Source: Atherix ibis
Taxonomy: Eukaryota; Arthropoda; Insecta; Diptera; Athericidae
Assembly (NCBI GenBank): GCA_958298945.1
Contig: OY282609.1
Span: 61,662,220-61,726,219 of the forward strand
Direction: 5' to 3'
DNA length: 64,000 nt
The notes under the pieces were generated by a model, which saw only the letters and a program-made list of their open reading frames with translations, was not told the origin of the DNA and did no database searches. A program made the position numbers and the translations under genes. Positions 12,610 through 24,421 of the stretch are shown here, piece by piece (position 1 is the first letter of the stretch; each line of letters opens with the position of its first letter).

Positions 12610-13340
12610 TTAAAGTACAATCAATGCAATTATGACTTCGGTCATATGTTCACCACGGGCACGCTTAAAGCGGTCGATTCGTTGAAGCCAATTTTCGATG
12701 ACTCGACCACACAATTCGACGGGGGAATGACCGCTATTTCTCGTTCGATGTTGGCTGTTAGGTCCTCTAACGTCGCCGGCTTGTTGGTATAGACCATCAA
12801 TTTAACGTAGCCCCACAGAAAAATGTCTGGAGGTGTTAAATCACAAGATCGACAAGCGGCCAATCGACAGGACCTTTTCTCCATATAACACGTTCAACGA
12901 ACTTGGACTTCAATAAGTCGATTGTTTCTCCCGCTGTGTGGGATGTGGCACCGTCTTGTTGAAACCACATATCACTGCTGTCCAGCCCATGCAATTGATC
13001 GAAGAAATAACACTGCAACATGTCTCTGTAGCGTACACCATTGACTGTAACGTGACGGTCATTTTCATCAAAGAAGAAAAATGGCCCAATGACGCCACCG
13101 GCATGAAAACCGCACCTTTTTGTGGATGAAGTGTTGTTTCATGAAGCACTCCAATAACGCATGTTTTGTTTGTTGACGAAGCCATTCAACCAAAAATGCG
13201 CTTCATCACTGAAGATGATTTTGCGATGAAAGTCGTCATTTTCGGCAAACTTCTCTAGAGCCCAATCTGAGAACGTGCGTCGCTTCATATGGTCAAGTGG
13301 GTTTAGTTCTTCAGCTAATCTTTTTTCCAAAGAAAACATT
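12610..13340 (-). pseudogene. DD41D-like (Visitor-type) IS630-Tc1-mariner transposase remnant, copy 1
   Basis: The minus strand encodes LNPLDHMKRRTFSDWALEKF, IIFSDEAHFWLNGFVNKQNM, MWFQQDGATSHTAGETIDLL, CDLTPPDIFLWGYVK and a C-terminus RARGEHMTEVI. The three Asp are present, with about 41 residues between the second and third, a spacing reported for the Visitor (DD41D) group; the group name is inference. Frameshifts occur at about 13140, 12860 and 12700, and the N-terminal DNA-binding part before about 13340 is missing. No clear terminal inverted repeat was found. Confidence 0.8.
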
Positions 13341-14654
13341 CAATATTTCCGTTCATACTCCATGTTTGAAATGTATCTACAAAAAATGTAACAGAAATCT
13401 GGGATTTTATAGTCAATCTATTCAAGATATTTTTACATTTTAAATCAATTTGAAATTGTCCTCTGAAATTCTTTCATATTGTTATGATGAGATGTATAAT
13501 CCTTTTTCTATTTTAAATCAATTTTGACAGCTATCTTGATGTTTAATCATCGAAATAATTACAGACTGTCAAGGTAAGATGTTCTGTATCTAAAGGTTAA
13601 GACATAACCCCTATAGACCCATGTTTCAAATTATATCTTTTTTTTTATTATCTAATATTAAGTGGCTATCAGGTAACCATAATATTCAATTTAAACTTGT
13701 GACAGATTAAAACAATGAAATTATTTTACACTTTATAACGGATAGATGTTTTTTTTTGTCAACAAAAGATTAAATAAAATATCTCAACTTTTACACAAGT
13801 ACGTTATCATGAATAATATTGAAAACTGGATAAAGAATACTATTTCACGAGTGTGTTAGCGTTGCTTACATATGCGTTCACAAGATACATGGACTATTTT
13901 GTCATCATTTATTCGATAATATTAAGCTATAAATACGTGAGAGAAACAATAAAGTTTATTTTTGGCAACAAAAAAAAATTAACACCACATAGCTTTAGAA
14001 TATAAATCGGTTCTTAAAAGTCGTTGCGATACAGTTGAATGATTGCACCACTTTGATAAGGGTATATGGGTGCATGAACTTTCAATAAAACTCTGATTTA
14101 AGAGCTTCCGTTTATACGGGCATTACCAACGAGTGAAGGTGTCAATTCGTGTCAAGAATTTTTCTATTTACCATTTCTTTAATATTTTCTAAATTTTGCT
14201 TTTGTATTTTACTATTTCTTAAGTTTTTTTTTTTTTTTTTATAAAGATATCATAATAATATTTAATATATTGTAATTTTCCGCTTTTAATACATCAAACA
14301 TAATGTCTAATAAAATAAGTATTAAGTAGTTTCTACGCAATAATTTATTTTAACGCTCAATAATTTTTTTCTTCTAAAAATTTAACATTTAGCATACAAA
14401 CTTTGTTTATTTTATAATAAATAAAATCAATCGCTATTACTGTTGAATAAACTCTATAATAATATTTAATGTACTCTTAATTATGTTTTACATTTAAAAT
14501 CATTCAACTTTCCTTTTTTTTTAAAAAACCCGCGTCATACTGAGTTGATTTTACGATCTAAAATTTTATAAACATTGATTATTTTGTATATTAAAGTGAA
14601 TATAAACTATTCAATTTAAAAACTAAAATCGAATTTGAAAAATTCCAAAAGTAT
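13341..14654. other. AT-rich stretch without recognised features
   Basis: No coding exon or element boundary is supported. The AT-content is high, with T-runs (for example 14226-14240). Confidence 0.5.
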
Positions 14655-15002
14655 TTTTACATGTTTCCCAAGTTTTTGATCGCGTATGCTTCTCTGGAAT
14701 CTCAAGAGCTTCCTTTCTTCGACTTGCTATATTATAATAAATTTATATTTCTCGCAAAACTATTTTCAGTTTCTTTGGAAAACTTATATAAATAACTATA
14801 TTTCTCGCTCTTGACAACTACAAAATTCTCAGAAATATATGCTTTTTCAAATGGGGTTCCACAAGGCAATATCCTTGCTCCCATTTTATATAATATCTCA
14901 TCTGATTCTAAGACTATCATTGCTACTTATGCAGATGATATGACTAGACGTACTATTCATAAAAAACCTGACATAGTTTCTAATAATTTACAATAATATA
15001 TC
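14655..15002 (+). pseudogene. jockey-like non-LTR reverse transcriptase fragment (J1)
   Basis: The plus strand reads VFDRVCFSGI, then NGVPQGNILAPILYNI and IIATYADDM. These match the reverse-transcriptase blocks normally seen as AFD+VW, GVPQGS-LGP and YADD in jockey-clade retrotransposons. Frames shift and a few residues between ILYNI and the YADD block are missing. The fragment ends at a truncated family A mariner at 15008 with no terminal repeat at the junction, implying a deletion there. Confidence 0.78.
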
Positions 15003-15007
15003 CATTA

Positions 15008-15683
15008 GACGCGTAATACGCTCCTGTTATTGTTTTTCCTTTTTCCAAGTAGTCGATAAAAATGTTGCCCTGCGAATCCCAAAAGACCGTGGCCATCACC
15101 TTGCCGGCCGATGGCACAGTTTTTGCCGTCTTCGGAGCCTTTTCAAGGGTGAAAATCCACTGTGATGACTGTCTCTTCGTTTTTGGAGTGTAGTAGTGTA
15201 TCCAGGTTTCGTCCACAGTGACATATCGACGAAGGAATTCGGCAGGATTGCGATGAAAGAGTGCCAACATAGCCTCAGAGTCCACTACACGATTGCGCTT
15301 ATTCTCCTCTGAGAGCAAACGCGGCACCCATCTTGCCGAAATTTTTTTCATAGACAATTTTTCATGCAAAATTGAGCGACTGTACTTTGTGATATGCCCG
15401 TGGCCTCAACTAATTCGCGCACTTTAATTCGCCGATCGTTCAAAATCAGATCGTGGATTTTGTCGATGATTTCAGGAGTAGACACCTCAACTGGGCGTCC
15501 TGAACGATGTTCATCTTTTGTGGATGAACGGCCACGTTTAAATTCATTCACCCAATTGTAAACCGTCGCAAACACAGGTTCAGATGTGCCATGAACTGCA
15601 TCCAACTCGGCTTTGATTTCTTTCGGGCTTAAGCCTTTCAAATGGAGATGTTTGATGACAGCCCTAAACTCGCTTTTTTCCAT
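15008..15683 (-). pseudogene. family A mariner transposase pseudogene, copy 2
   Basis: It starts MEKSEFRAVIKHLHLKG with the normal six-A run, has the helix-turn-helix region and the first catalytic Asp (TVDETWIHYY), then reaches KGKTITGAYYAS and runs off into the reverse-transcriptase DNA. A frameshift lies near 15375. The second and third catalytic Asp are lost with the truncation. Confidence 0.87.
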
Positions 15684-15860
15684 TGTTATACACAAATAAA
15701 TGTCGTTAACTTTAATCGACGATAGAAATTGACCTACGCTATGGATCGAGCTGAAATTTTGACAGCTTTCCTGTCGATAATGCTACTTACAAAAAAAAAA
15801 TCTACCGACACTACGAGCGCAATTTCTCGGATTTTCTAAGGACTTATTGAACGACCCTCG
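15008..15860 (-). mobile_element. mariner family A, copy 2 (left-truncated)
   Basis: Homology to the 11340 copy begins abruptly at GACGCGTAATACGCTCCTG (15008) and runs to the intact right terminal repeat ending CGACCCTCG at 15860, followed by TA. The 3' half of the transposase and the left terminal repeat are missing. The deletion joins it to the reverse-transcriptase fragment J1. Confidence 0.88.
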
Positions 15861-15881
15861 TATTATCTTTGAAAGTTATTA

Positions 15882-18118
15882 CAGTACAACTTCGCTAGTC
15901 CGGACATGCGCCACTCCGGACACTCCAGTAATCCGGACACATTCCATGATTCGGACAATTTCAAATTTTAACCTCTATAGTCCGGACAAATTTTTTCGTG
16001 CGTATTGAAAGAGTACAAAATCGTTATTGTACCGTTTTTACTTTTTTTTTGTGTTGAATTCTGTGAATTTTTTTTTACGTTATAAGTAAGTATACATATA
16101 TGTCTACGTGTAAGTATTGTATTAAAGTCATAGCAGTTGAATTTTTGTTCTCTTGTAAGAGCATGTTCGGAAAGGTTTACATAATTTTAAAATTTTTAAA
16201 TTTGAAGTGGGTTCCTTAAAGTCATGGCTTCAAATAGTAAACGCAAGCATAAAACGTTATTGTTAAAAGAAAAGTGTCAAATATTACAAAGCCTTGATTC
16301 AGGCAAAACTATTAGGCAGGTGGCGGACATATTTAAAATACCTAAGTCAACTGTTTCAGACATTAAAAAAAATAAAGAAAAAATTAATCGATTTGTTTCG
16401 AATACTTATCATGGAGCAGGTAAATTTGAATCTAAATATGTTAAACCATTTTTTTAATTAATAAGTTATTTTAGGCAAGAAAAAAGTTATTAAAAAAGCA
16501 GAACATCCGGAAGTTGAGGAAGCAGTGTATACATGGTTTATACAACAAAGAAATCACCATATCCCAATTTCATCTGAAATTTTAAGAGCCAAGGCAAAAT
16601 TTTTTTACTTCAAAATGACTGGGAAGGACGATTTTTTAGCCAGTGCAGGCTGGCTAGATAAATTTAAAAAACGACATGGAATTCGATTTCTAAAAATATG
16701 TGGTGAAAAAATTTCGAGCGATACACGTATCAACGCCGTTGAGCCGTTTCAAAAAAAAGTTTACCGACATCATTGCTGCAATGAACTTGACTGAAGAGCA
16801 AGTCTACAATGCAGATGAATCCGCTGGTTTTTGGAGAGTTTTGCCTGGTACCACGTGGGTGCATGCAAATGAAAAAGCAGCCCCTGGTAGAAAAATTTCC
16901 AAGGATCGGGTCACATTTATGCCCTGCGCAAATGCTGCAGGAACGCACAAACTGCCTCTTTTGGTTATTGGAAAATCTGTTAAGCCAAGAGCTTTTCAAA
17001 ATGCCAAACTTCCAGTTGTATATAAAGCAACTAAAAAGGGATGGATGTCAACGTCACTTTTCTTGGACTGGTTCAAAAATTATTTTATACTAGATGTAAA
17101 AAAATATTTAGCTGAGGTGAATAGACCACTGAAAGCACTATTAATATTGGATAATGCACCTTCACATCCCAAAGAGGAAGATATTAATTTTGACCCGAAC
17201 TTCAGGGTGCTATTTTTACCACCAAATTGTACGGCAATCTTACAGCCTATGGACCAAAATCTTATACAAAATATTAAGGTTTCTTACAGAAAGCAGTTAC
17301 TGGAATATATTTTAAAAGAAAACGATGGGAACATAGCGCTAGTTCTTAAAAAGTTTAACTTGAAGATTGCTGTTACTTTCTTGGACCTAGCTTGGCAAAA
17401 CATTAGCGGAAAAAACATACAGAAAAGCTGGTCTACATTGTGGACACAGCTTGCATCGCAGTGGGAAGATGAAGATTTGATTCCGCTTAAAGATTTACGC
17501 CATGAAATACTGTCCGGTTCCGTATTTGCCGACTTGAGATCAATACAACATATAATCACTACTTTAAATCCAAAAGATGACATTCCTGAAAAAGAAATAC
17601 ATGATTGGGCAACGGGTGTGAATGAGTTTTTAATGGACTTAACCGATGAAGAGATAATAGAGCACGCTACTCCAAAAGAAATTTCAGCATCCCTTGTAGA
17701 CTCTGAAGAAGATGAAGATATTGCAATGGGTGTTAAAGTTAAGATAGCTCATAATGATGCTATGAAATCATTTGCAATTTGCGCTCAGTGGGCTGAGGAA
17801 AATGATGTTTCCATGCAGGACATTGTCTTATTAAAGAGGCTAAAGGAGAAAGCACGTAAAAGTTACAATAATAAAATTATTCAGCCCAAAATTAGTTCTT
17901 TTTTTTCTATTGCATAATAATACCATCCCTACATGTAATTTTTTAAAGGAAACTTTAATAAAAAAATTCATATAATGCAAGTCTTTTGTTTTAATAATGT
18001 TTTGTTCGAAACTGCTAATTTTTTTTTAGAGCAAATTTTTTTAAGTATATAGTCCGGACAACTCGGTAATCCGACCGAAGCCAAAACTATATGTGTCCGG
18101 ATTAGCGAAGTTGTACTG
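15882..18118 (+). mobile_element. Tigger/pogo-type DNA transposon, nearly intact
   Basis: A 2237-bp element flanked by TA at 15880-15881 and 18119-18120. The terminal inverted repeats share CAGTACAACTTCGCTA at each end and then diverge slightly. Subterminal copies of TCCGGAC lie at 15899, 15915, 15932 and 15981 (with TTCGGAC at 15950) and at 18053. These are candidate transposase-binding repeats. It carries one two-exon transposase gene on the plus strand. It is inserted 21 bp from the truncated family A mariner and directly behind the stop codon of the mariner at 18122-19138. Confidence 0.93.
16224..17917 (+). CDS. Tigger/pogo transposase (CENP-B-like HTH plus DDE), one frameshift
   Basis: Exon 1 (16224-16419) encodes MASNSKRKHKTLLLKEKCQI and a helix-turn-helix (GKTIRQVADIFKIPKSTVSD). 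A 55-base intron (16420-16474, CAG|GTAAAT to TTTTAG) joins to KKKVIKKAEHPEVEEAVYTW and the second CENP-B-type HTH (FLASAGWLDKFKKRHGIRF). The DDE domain has YNADESAGFW, LLILDNAPSH and LQPMDQNLI, giving a complete D..D..D set with 33 residues between the last two. The C-terminus is acidic and ends KISSFFSIA. The only visible defect is a run of eight A at 16751-16758: seven A would keep one frame from exon 2 to the stop. Family role is cut-and-paste transposition at TA. Whether the shift is genuine or a sequencing error is open. Confidence 0.9.
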
Positions 18119-18121
18119 TAT

Positions 18122-18957
18122 TTATTTAAAATAGGTTCCATTAGACTCCAGCCCATGCATAGATTTTTTTATATAATTTATAGGAATGTTCTTCAGCAAC
18201 TCGGTTACAGCTGCTTGAATGGCTGGGATATCATCATAAAATGATCCTTTCATCTTGGTTTTCAGTTTTGGAAATAGAAAATAATCACATGGTGATAGAT
18301 CAGGCGAATACGGAGGGTGGTTGATGAGAGAAACCCGTTTTTTCATCAAAAATTCGTTCACTTTTTGGTCTTGTGAGGTTCAGGTCTAACACGACCAATT
18401 CTTCTCCACAAACGATCTAAAACGCCTAAATAGAATTCTCCATTAACAGTTCGACCTTCTGGAACAAATTCCTTGTGGACAATACCCTTCGAATCATAAA
18501 AAGTAATTAACATTGTCTTGATTCGAGACTTCTGAAAACGCAATTTTTTTTGGTTTTGGCTCGCCTTTGGACTTTCATTCAGCAGATTGACACTTAGTTT
18601 CAGGGTCATATTTAAAGCAACATAACTCATCACCAGTTATGATCGAATCAAGAATGTCTGGATCGTTTTCATTAGTTTCAACAATGTCTTTGCAATGCTC
18701 CACACGAGCAACTTTTTTGGTCTTCATTTAATTCATGTGGAACAAAATGCGCACAGACCTTTCTTTTACCCAAATCTTCAGTTAAAATTCTCCAAATAGT
18801 GTTTTTACGCGTATTTAATTCCTCAGCCAATATTCTCGATTTTTAAATCGTGTAAACCACGTATAAACTTGAGTATGACTCATACAATCAATTCGTATGT
18901 CTCAGCGAATTTTTTTTCAAGTTTAAGACAAAATTTTATATTTGCTCTCTGCTCCAT
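18122..18957 (-). pseudogene. mariner D transposase pseudogene
   Basis: It begins MEQRANIKFCLKLEKKFAE at 18957 and includes TGDELCCFKYDPETK, KGIVHKEFVPEGRTVNGEFY and YSPDLSPCDYFLFPKLK, ending GLESNGTYFK. Several stops and frameshifts occur. Around 18360 the chain jumps from PHKTKK to NEFLMKK, so the block that should hold HDNAPAH with the second catalytic Asp is deleted. Confidence 0.85.
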
Positions 18958-19138
18958 TTTTGTTTTGTAACATTAGCACACTTTTTCTTTTATGGAAATG
19001 GCTGTAACTTTCACATCTGTCATCCGATTTACATGAATTTTGGGTGCGTTTGAAAGAGGATGAATATATCTTTTTAATGCTGCAAATTTTCAATAGATGG
19101 CGCTGCATGAATATACAGTTCGGTTATTGGGACACACT
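18122..19138 (-). mobile_element. mariner D (irritans-like), 3' end disrupted by other insertions
   Basis: The 5' end is at about 19138, with terminal sequence ACAGTTCGGTTATTGGGACA on the plus strand. The transposase stop codon is at 18122-18124 and the Tigger element begins (with its TA) two bases later. The short 15861-15881 segment on the far side of Tigger may be the rest of this element's 3' untranslated end; the matching terminal repeat is gone. Confidence 0.75.
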
Positions 19139-21756
19139 GTTTATTATGCTCCATAACATCGGAGACTAAGAAGACAAGAATCTTAATTTTAAATGAGTCT
19201 CTGTGCTCTTAAGAAGGTTCAATAGTCTAGATAATGAAATTTATTCAAGCTTAATCAGTGTTTTAGTATTAATTTTAGTAACATTAGTGTCTATTACGTA
19301 TATTATATTTAGAAAAAATGTTTAGTATAGTGTTTTTGTATGGATTAAATAAGTGTAAATCCTAGGATTATAGTGGTCGAATTTTTTTTTTCGTGACTAA
19401 AATTATATTTCCTTAGGTAAAAGTTGAGAACAAAAAAAACTAAAATACAAAGAAATAAACAAATTTCAGAAAGTATTAGCTGAAAAGAATTACAGCCTCA
19501 GTGATCAAAATAAAGCAAGTCGATTTACGAGTAGAAAAATAAAAATGTACAAGAGTACAGGAAACATATCAACGCAAACCATTTCTATTCTACGAGTATG
19601 TACTTTTGTACTACTATTTTTACTAGTGATATTATTACTACTCTGAAGTGAAATGCTCTTGAAATGAATGTACTCTCAACAGCCAGCCAGCTCAATCTAT
19701 ATAGTAGGCGAGAATAAGGAAGAATTACACAATTTGCACAAAGTAGATTGTCTCGTTATTCAACTGAATTGTTTAATTTTTCTTCAGGATTCTCTGTGCA
19801 GTTTCCACCCCAACATTGGGGTATGATAAGAACTTAGAAATTTTCCATGTGACAATAAGTGCTAGGCGAAGTTATAATGAAGGTGGTGTCTTTAAGAAGT
19901 ATAAACTCATCTTTTCAGTGGGTTGTTAAATATATAAAGAAACAAAGGAGACAATTCTATAGTTATACTTCCTTATTCTCAGTTAAAGTGTGAAAATTTT
20001 ACAAAACGAGCTATTCTTTTTGCGGGTTGACAAAGAAAATTATTTCGCATATGAGTCGACGAGCGCAAAATACAGTAAGTCAGTCTCAGTTGGGCAATCC
20101 TCAATTCGCTGGATTTTCTTAAATAAAAATTAGGCCCTTGTGTGCTATATGCGCATATGTGTATATATGTATATACACATGGGTGTACACTCGTAAGGGA
20201 AATAAGTGAGTATGAATACTACATATGTGTATGGGTGACAAAAAGCCGTACATACACGTATATGTGGATGGAAAAACATTGATATCTTTCTTAAGATATC
20301 ATTAATCTAGTCGGATTGTATAGAATAGGAACAAATGTGAATAGACATAAAAAATGTTTGCGCACCCTGTGTTTTTGGTTTATAAAATATATGCGAAGTC
20401 GCAGTCTTTTAGAAAAAATATTTATTGTACTTACTTTTTGTTATTCGAAAGAATTTTTTTTTTTGTGGTTTCAAAATAAGCCTTCTTCTATTTTCCCTTT
20501 CCATTCTGGTCTACCATAGTTGGGGCACCATCTTATAATATCTTTTATTTCTGTGCAAGTATGCACATGTGTACCTGCTCGTGTATTCATGTATGTATGG
20601 GTGGGTGGGTACGTTGATAATATAAAAGCACAGATTTTTCCAGTGCTGGTTGAATTTTCCGGCGTATTTCCTTCTATACATCCGATTTTTTTCTCTCTCT
20701 TTTAAGTTTTCTGGTTATACATATATATATATACATATTTTTTTTATTTTGTATTATGGTGACTTTGCCGGAGGTTTTTTTCCAAAACGGAAAATATTAG
20801 AGAAAGTCACGGAAGATAAAATTGATATATGGAACTCGTTGAGTGTCGAAATTAATGACACAAATTAATTTTTGTAATTCACTTCTGATGACATCGAGCA
20901 GCTAATAAAGATAGAGAGAAATTTTACCAACTAATATATGGTAGCTTATCGTAACATAACATATGACTACGAAAATTCATATACATATTGAGATATGTAT
21001 TCTGGTATGTACAAATGTAATGTTCGTGCTGAAAGCTAAATTTCTCATAAACATCAAGTCCATATAATAATAATTTGAAAAGAGCTTAGTAGAAAATATT
21101 TATTGAAATTATTCTTTTATAATAAATTAATAATAGAATAGTTGACTTCATTTTATGAATGTTTTATTGTGTTAAATAAGGATACTGTAGTGCATTAGTA
21201 AGGGTCCATCATATTTGTTGCAATAAAATTTTTATTTATTTAAATAAATTAACTTTTTCATTTTTAAAGGAAACTTTTATTTAATAACATTTACATTTGT
21301 TATTGTTGTCGTCGAGCTGAATGAACTCGTCATACTCAGACAAAGTAATAGTGAGTTAAACGAACTATTCAATTAACTTATTAAAAATTTTATTAATATA
21401 AATAAAAACAAAATAATTCTAATCTAAGCCTGCGTGATTGTAATGTGCTAATACACTACACACTTTTGATTTCGTAATTTTGGCGGAATATTCGGAAATT
21501 TTTTTTTTTAGTTGAAATCTAAGCTAATTGTTAATACGTAAACTTAAAATGGATTCTGTTCTTTGTTTTGAAAAGTTCCTCCGCCATTTGGCATGGGATA
21601 AAAAAGCACCGCGACGATGAGACCTTTTTGGCGACTACAACTTACATGTGGGGGAGGACGAAACCATTCTTCTAAGTAAAATTGGTTATACCAAGTATAT
21701 GGAGTGTTGACAATTTATTATGTTTTGTGGAGTAAATTATTGTTGATCAAATTAAA
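19139..21756. other. Intergenic or intronic DNA without recognised genes
   Basis: No supported coding exon. Alternating TATG/CATA-type simple sequence is common (20140-20270, 20716-20738). The less AT-rich piece at 21545-21700 has a short frame starting MDSVLCFEKFLRHLAW that I do not recognise. Confidence 0.5.
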
Positions 21757-21758
21757 TA

Positions 21759-22960
21759 CCACCTTGATCAAAAAGTTACCGTAATTAAAAATACAAGTTT
21801 ATTGATCTAAATCTATATTGTCCCCTTCAAAGTAATCCCCATCGACTTTAACATACTTATGCCAGCGCTTGGGCCAATCCTCGAAACATTTTTTATATTC
21901 GGTTTTCGGTATGTCCATCAGTGCTTCCTGCGATTTTTCCATTACTTCCTCTCGGCTGTTGAAACGCGTTCCCCGTAATGGTTTTTTAACTCGATTTAAC
22001 AGAAAGAAGTCACAGGGAGCCAAATCAGGTGAATTCGGTGATTGCTGGATGGTATTTGTTGCATTTTTCGTCAAAAAATTACGAATAATGATGGCACTGT
22101 GCGATGGTGCGTTATCATGGTGCAAAATCCACAAGTTTCCTGCAAACGTGGATTGCTTCACGCAAACGTCTCATAACGCCCAAATAATACTCTTTGTTTA
22201 CTGTCCGGCCTTCTGGCAAAAATTCATGATGCACTACACCGTTGTAATCCATGAAAACCGTGAGCATTGCCTTCTTTTTCGACTGAAAATGACGTGGTTT
22301 TTTTGGTCTCGGCTCATTTGGTGAACGCCATTCACTTGCCTGATGTCTGGATTGCGTGTCGTACTCATAAACCCACGTCTCGTCTCCAGTAATAATCCTT
22401 TTGATGAATGTGGGATCGGATTCAGCCTCGCAAATCATGTCGTTTGCGACGTCAACACGGTCTCTTTTTTGCATGAAATTGAGGTCTTTTGGCACCAACT
22501 TTTCTGCTACACGACGGAAAACCAAATCATTAACCAAAACGTCTTGGACGGATCCATAGACAATGTTCAAGTCCTCCACTATCTCTCTCATGGTTAATTT
22601 GCGGTTATTGACCAACATTTCTTTTACTTTATCAATGTTTTCGTCGGTTTTCGATGTCGATGGTCGTCATCTTCGATTAACTCACGACCACTATTGAACC
22701 GCTCGTACCGCTGGTAAACGACCATTTTCTTTACGTTTGCGCACCATTAAATCCGTTTTTTTACGCAAAATTTTATACAAGTTCGTCGTTGCAAATTTAA
22801 ATCCATTTCTAAAATTGTAACTTTTTACGTAACTTTTGCAAATGTCAAGCTATGACGCTAAGATTTAGAGGGAATATCAATAACAGATGTACCAACTTAA
22901 CAGAACTCAAATCGGAACGATGGGAGCGCCACACTCTTTTGATATATAGAACTTGTTCAT
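21759..22960 (-). mobile_element. mariner E (irritans-like), right end uncertain
   Basis: The left end CCACCTTGATCAAAAAGTTA follows TA at 21757-21758. The right end is poorly matched (a CTCTTTTGATATATAG-like stretch near 22945-22960), so that boundary is approximate. The interior is a decayed mariner transposase on the minus strand. Confidence 0.75.
21799..22806 (-). pseudogene. mariner E transposase pseudogene
   Basis: It starts MDLNLQRRTCIKFCVKKRI near 22806, with a stop and frameshifts before ENIDKVKEMLVNNRKL. It continues IITGDETWVYEYDTQSRHQA, GVVHHEFLPEGRTVNKEYYL, ILHHDNAPSHSA and SPDLAPCDFFLL, ending YFEGDNIDLDQ. The three catalytic Asp are all present. A frameshift near 22150 splits the chain between the REAIH motif and NLWILHHDN. 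Confidence 0.88.
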
Positions 22961-23242
22961 TGTCCAGTCTATTGGTCTATTAGGGGCCAAAGATGTTCAA
23001 AAGTTAGGACACACCATTACTGAAAATTATAATATGTCTGGTACTGAGACTTTCAATTGATATCTCTACTTCTGTCCTAATCGCTGATAACTTACCATGA
23101 AAAAGGGAACTTTAAACATAATTTATATGATCTGAAATCCTTAGTTATTAACTCCGACATCTGAAATCCTAAGTTATTAACGTCCTTATTTAATATGATG
23201 AAAAACCCGTATTAACTTTTTCATTTATTCAATTCCACTATA

Positions 23243-24419
23243 CGAGGTCTGTTCAAAAAGTATCGCGAATTTTGAATTTCCGCGGGTTACGTATATTCGA
23301 TTTTCGATTTTTTTGTGGCGTTATGTTGGTACTCATGTCTCTCAATTATGTCGACAAGTTCGCCCATTTTGAATGTTCAGTTAATTTTTGACAGCTGATT
23401 TGCTTGCACGTGTTTTGGCTCGTCTTCGATTTTTGCCCATTCCAAAAAATGGATCAAAGAATCTGTATCAAATTTTGTGTGAAAAACAAAATTAATTGCG
23501 CGGACGCATTCCGAATGTTGAGTGTGGCATACATATTGACCGAAGCACCGTGTATCTGTGGTACAAAATGTTCTCAGAGGGCCGAGAAGATGTGAACGAC
23601 GTAAAGCGTGCCGGACGCACGAGCACGTCAACAACAGACGAAAACATTGATGAAGTGAAGAAAATAGTATTGGCCAATCGTCGAATCACCCTTAGAGAAG
23701 CTGCTGAGGACTTAAGCATATCGATTGGCTCGTGCCAGTCGATTATTACCGATGATTTGGGCGTGAGACTGGTCGCCGCGAAATTCGTACCAAAATTGCT
23801 CAATTTTGACCAAAAACAGCATCGCATTATCATAGTTAAGGAGCTGCTGGACTCTGTCCGCGACGACCCAAATTTGCTCTAGAGGGTCATAACTGGTTTA
23901 TGGTTATGACGTGGAAACCAAAACTCAATCATCCCAATAGAAGCTGCCGCACGAGCCAAGACCGAAAAAAGCGCACCAAGTTCGGTCGAATGTTAAGGTT
24001 TTGCTTACAGTTTTCTTCGATTGTAGGAGCGTGGTGCATCATGAGTTCTTGCCACAGGGTAGAACGGTCAATAAGGAATATTACCTGCAAGTAATGCGCA
24101 AGTTGCGCGAAGCAATCCACCAGAAACGCCCGGATTTGTGGAAGAACCGGTATTCTGCAGATCTGCCGCCCTGTGTCTTTTCCTTGTTCCGGAAACTGGA
24201 GAGCCTCATGAAAGGACGACGCTTCGCTACGATTGAGGAGATAAAATCAAGATCACAAAAAATGATTTTTTGAAGTGCTTAGAGGATTGGAAAAAATGTT
24301 GGCACAAGTGTATAATATCTTGTGGGGATTACTTTGAAGGGGACAAAATAGATATTCATAAATAAATAAATAATTTTTGAAAAAACACGAAATTCGCGAT
24401 ACTTTTTGAACAGACCTCG
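23243..24419 (+). mobile_element. mariner family R, copy 1
   Basis: Terminal inverted repeats CGAGGTCTGTTCAAAAAGTA at both ends, flanked by TA at 23241-23242 and 24420-24421; 1177 bp. Related copies: 36015-36912, 40345-41178, 52199-53466 and 57386-58160. Confidence 0.93.
23449..24365 (+). pseudogene. family R mariner transposase pseudogene, copy 1
   Basis: It starts MDQRICIKFCVKNKINCADA. The first frame is lost near 23530 and another picks up WYKMFSEGREDVND, ENIDEVKKIVLANRRIT and LLNFDQKQHRI. Small deletions remove the DESW of the TGDESW motif (near 23895, first catalytic Asp) and the block from the KN of WKN to PPYSPDL (near 24150, second Asp). It ends at GDKIDIHK and a stop at 24363-24365. 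Confidence 0.88.
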
Positions 24420-24421
24420 TA

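Noticed and set aside
22985..23020. Possible second terminal repeat of a mariner (TTAGGACACACC)
   Set aside because: Only a short partial resemblance to the mariner D end, without TA duplication or adjoining transposase.
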